Source: Deltaproteobacteria bacterium Ga0077550 (lineage in GTDB: Bacteria > Myxococcota_A > Polyangia > Nannocystales > Nannocystaceae). From it: 64,000 nucleotides of DNA. How positions within the stretch are numbered: the first letter of the stretch is position 1; every line of letters starts with the position of its first letter. Positions 63,422-64,000 of the stretch are shown here, piece after piece. The notes beneath the pieces are model-generated. The model did no database searches and had not been told where the DNA came from. It was given only the letters and a program-made list of their open reading frames with translations. The stretch spans positions 60,746 through 124,745 of the forward strand of contig LNFB01000238.1 of the NCBI GenBank assembly GCA_001464385.1, written 5' to 3'. The translations under genes and the position numbers were made by a program.

Positions 63422-64000
63422 TCAGCTCGGGACGCCGCCGGTCAGGGCGATGTCGTCGACCCAGACGCGATCGGAACCGCCGTCGAGGCTGCTGTCCTTG
63501 CGGTAGCGCCACTCGAAGGTGTGGGCGCCCGCGGCGACCGGGTAGCTGGCGTTGGCCGGGGCGTTGATGCCGGACCAGTCCTCGAGCAGCGCGCCGTCGA
63601 TCCAGAACTCGAGGTAGTCGTAGCTGCTCTCGGTGCTCTCTTCGTGGGTGAACGCCACCGTGCCGGCGATCGCGTAGGTGACCGCGAGCGTCATCGTGGT
63701 GGTGCCGCTGTCGGCGATGTCGCCGCTGCCGGCGGACCACGTGCCGGCGATCGGGTTGCCGTTGTCGGCGCTCCAATCGATCGCGGTGGGCAGGCCGAAC
63801 TCGGCCGGGATGGCGCCGGCCTCGAAGTCCTGCAGGTACTGGCCGCCGCTGCAGCCGGAGAAGTCGTAGCTGCAGTTCGCGTTGCAGGCGAGCGCGCCCA
63901 TGTCGAAGCCGATCGCCGCGCAGTCCATCCCGGCGAGGTCGTCGCCGTCGCACGGCTCGTCGCCCTCGATGACGCCGTTGCCGCACAGCGAGCAGAGGCT
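63422..64000 (-). CDS. Cys-rich secreted protein, C-terminal part only
   Basis: The frame is open to the window edge, so the start is outside. Residues at the edge read CGNGVIEGDEPCDGDDL, the myxobacterial surface Cys-repeat pattern, followed by CNANCSYDFSGC and a jelly-roll/laminin-G-like domain ending in EWRYRKDSSLDGGSDRVWVDD. Probably a large extracellular or surface-anchored protein. A TGA at 63422-63424 closes it. Confidence 0.75.
   Translation of the reverse strand, partial: SLCSLCGNGVIEGDEPCDGDDLAGMDCAAIGFDMGALACNANCSYDFSGCSGGQYLQDFEAGAIPAEFGLPTAIDWSADNGNPIAGTWSAGSGDIADSGTTTMTLAVTYAIAGTVAFTHEESTESSYDYLEFWIDGALLEDWSGINAPANASYPVAAGAHTFEWRYRKDSSLDGGSDRVWVDDIALTGGVPS

Overview
This is a very GC-rich, gene-dense bacterial window with no rRNA, tRNA, CRISPR array, insertion sequence, integrase or phage gene that I can see. 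Its content points to the Myxococcota, most likely the Nannocystis/Plesiocystis group. The signs are many lipoproteins with Ser/Thr/Asp linkers and Cys-rich modules, a Ser/Thr kinase carrying TPR repeats, an NtrC-type two-component pair, an RpoH-like sigma factor with an acidic N-terminal extension, and a TonB domain fused to an outer-membrane receptor. The taxonomic call is an inference from gene content.

Layout. 1-7070: the end of a TPR protein, a trans-sulfuration PLP enzyme, then the proteostasis block tig-clpP-clpX closed by a strong terminator. 7197-18682: secreted or lipid-anchored proteins (Sel1-repeat, Cys-rich, metzincin-like), a 1067-residue S41/PDZ protease divergent from an RpoH-like sigma factor, rsmI, and a patatin-like lipoprotein. 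18692-22035: two overlapping lipoprotein genes, then a divergent AAA ATPase + DUF4276 (Toprim-like) pair that resembles a two-gene defence module and carries a frameshift. 22111-31100: a CDF metal exporter, an outer-membrane barrel with a YkgJ protein, the histidine kinase/response regulator pair, a small protein coupled to an RluA-type pseudouridine synthase, a YfiH-type enzyme and a small membrane protein. 31259-37645: a TolC-like protein, a four-gene ECF sigma operon and a MacB-like ABC pair. 37709-47255: an energy-coupled envelope block (TonB-dependent receptor, PPC/Cys-module lipoprotein, tonB, exbD, exbB, truD, TPR protein, bamD), all on the minus strand. 47432-53575: an amino-acid permease, a vWA lipoprotein, a divergent HxlR regulator/reductase pair, a nuclease-like + PIN pair and a lipoprotein with three Cys modules. 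53617-58345: an unusual minus-strand cluster (acyl-CoA-dehydrogenase-like, PhnD-like, TusA-like/di-iron fusion, INSIG-like membrane protein, stand-alone E2-type acyltransferase). 58573-64000: the kinase, an exonuclease III, an SH3/M23 lipoprotein and the end of a Cys-rich secreted protein.

Two themes cut across the window. First, most genes that head a transcription unit and lack a Shine-Dalgarno have a TANNNT hexamer only 6-13 nt before the start codon, and six have exactly 6 nt. This implies leaderless or very short-leader mRNAs, and it also helped choose several start codons. Second, internal operon genes are tightly coupled by ATGA, GTGA, TTGA or TGATG overlaps.

The best candidates for undescribed biology are the 53617-58345 cluster with its INSIG-like protein, the ATPase/DUF4276 pair, the nuclease-like/PIN pair, and the leaderless promoter architecture.
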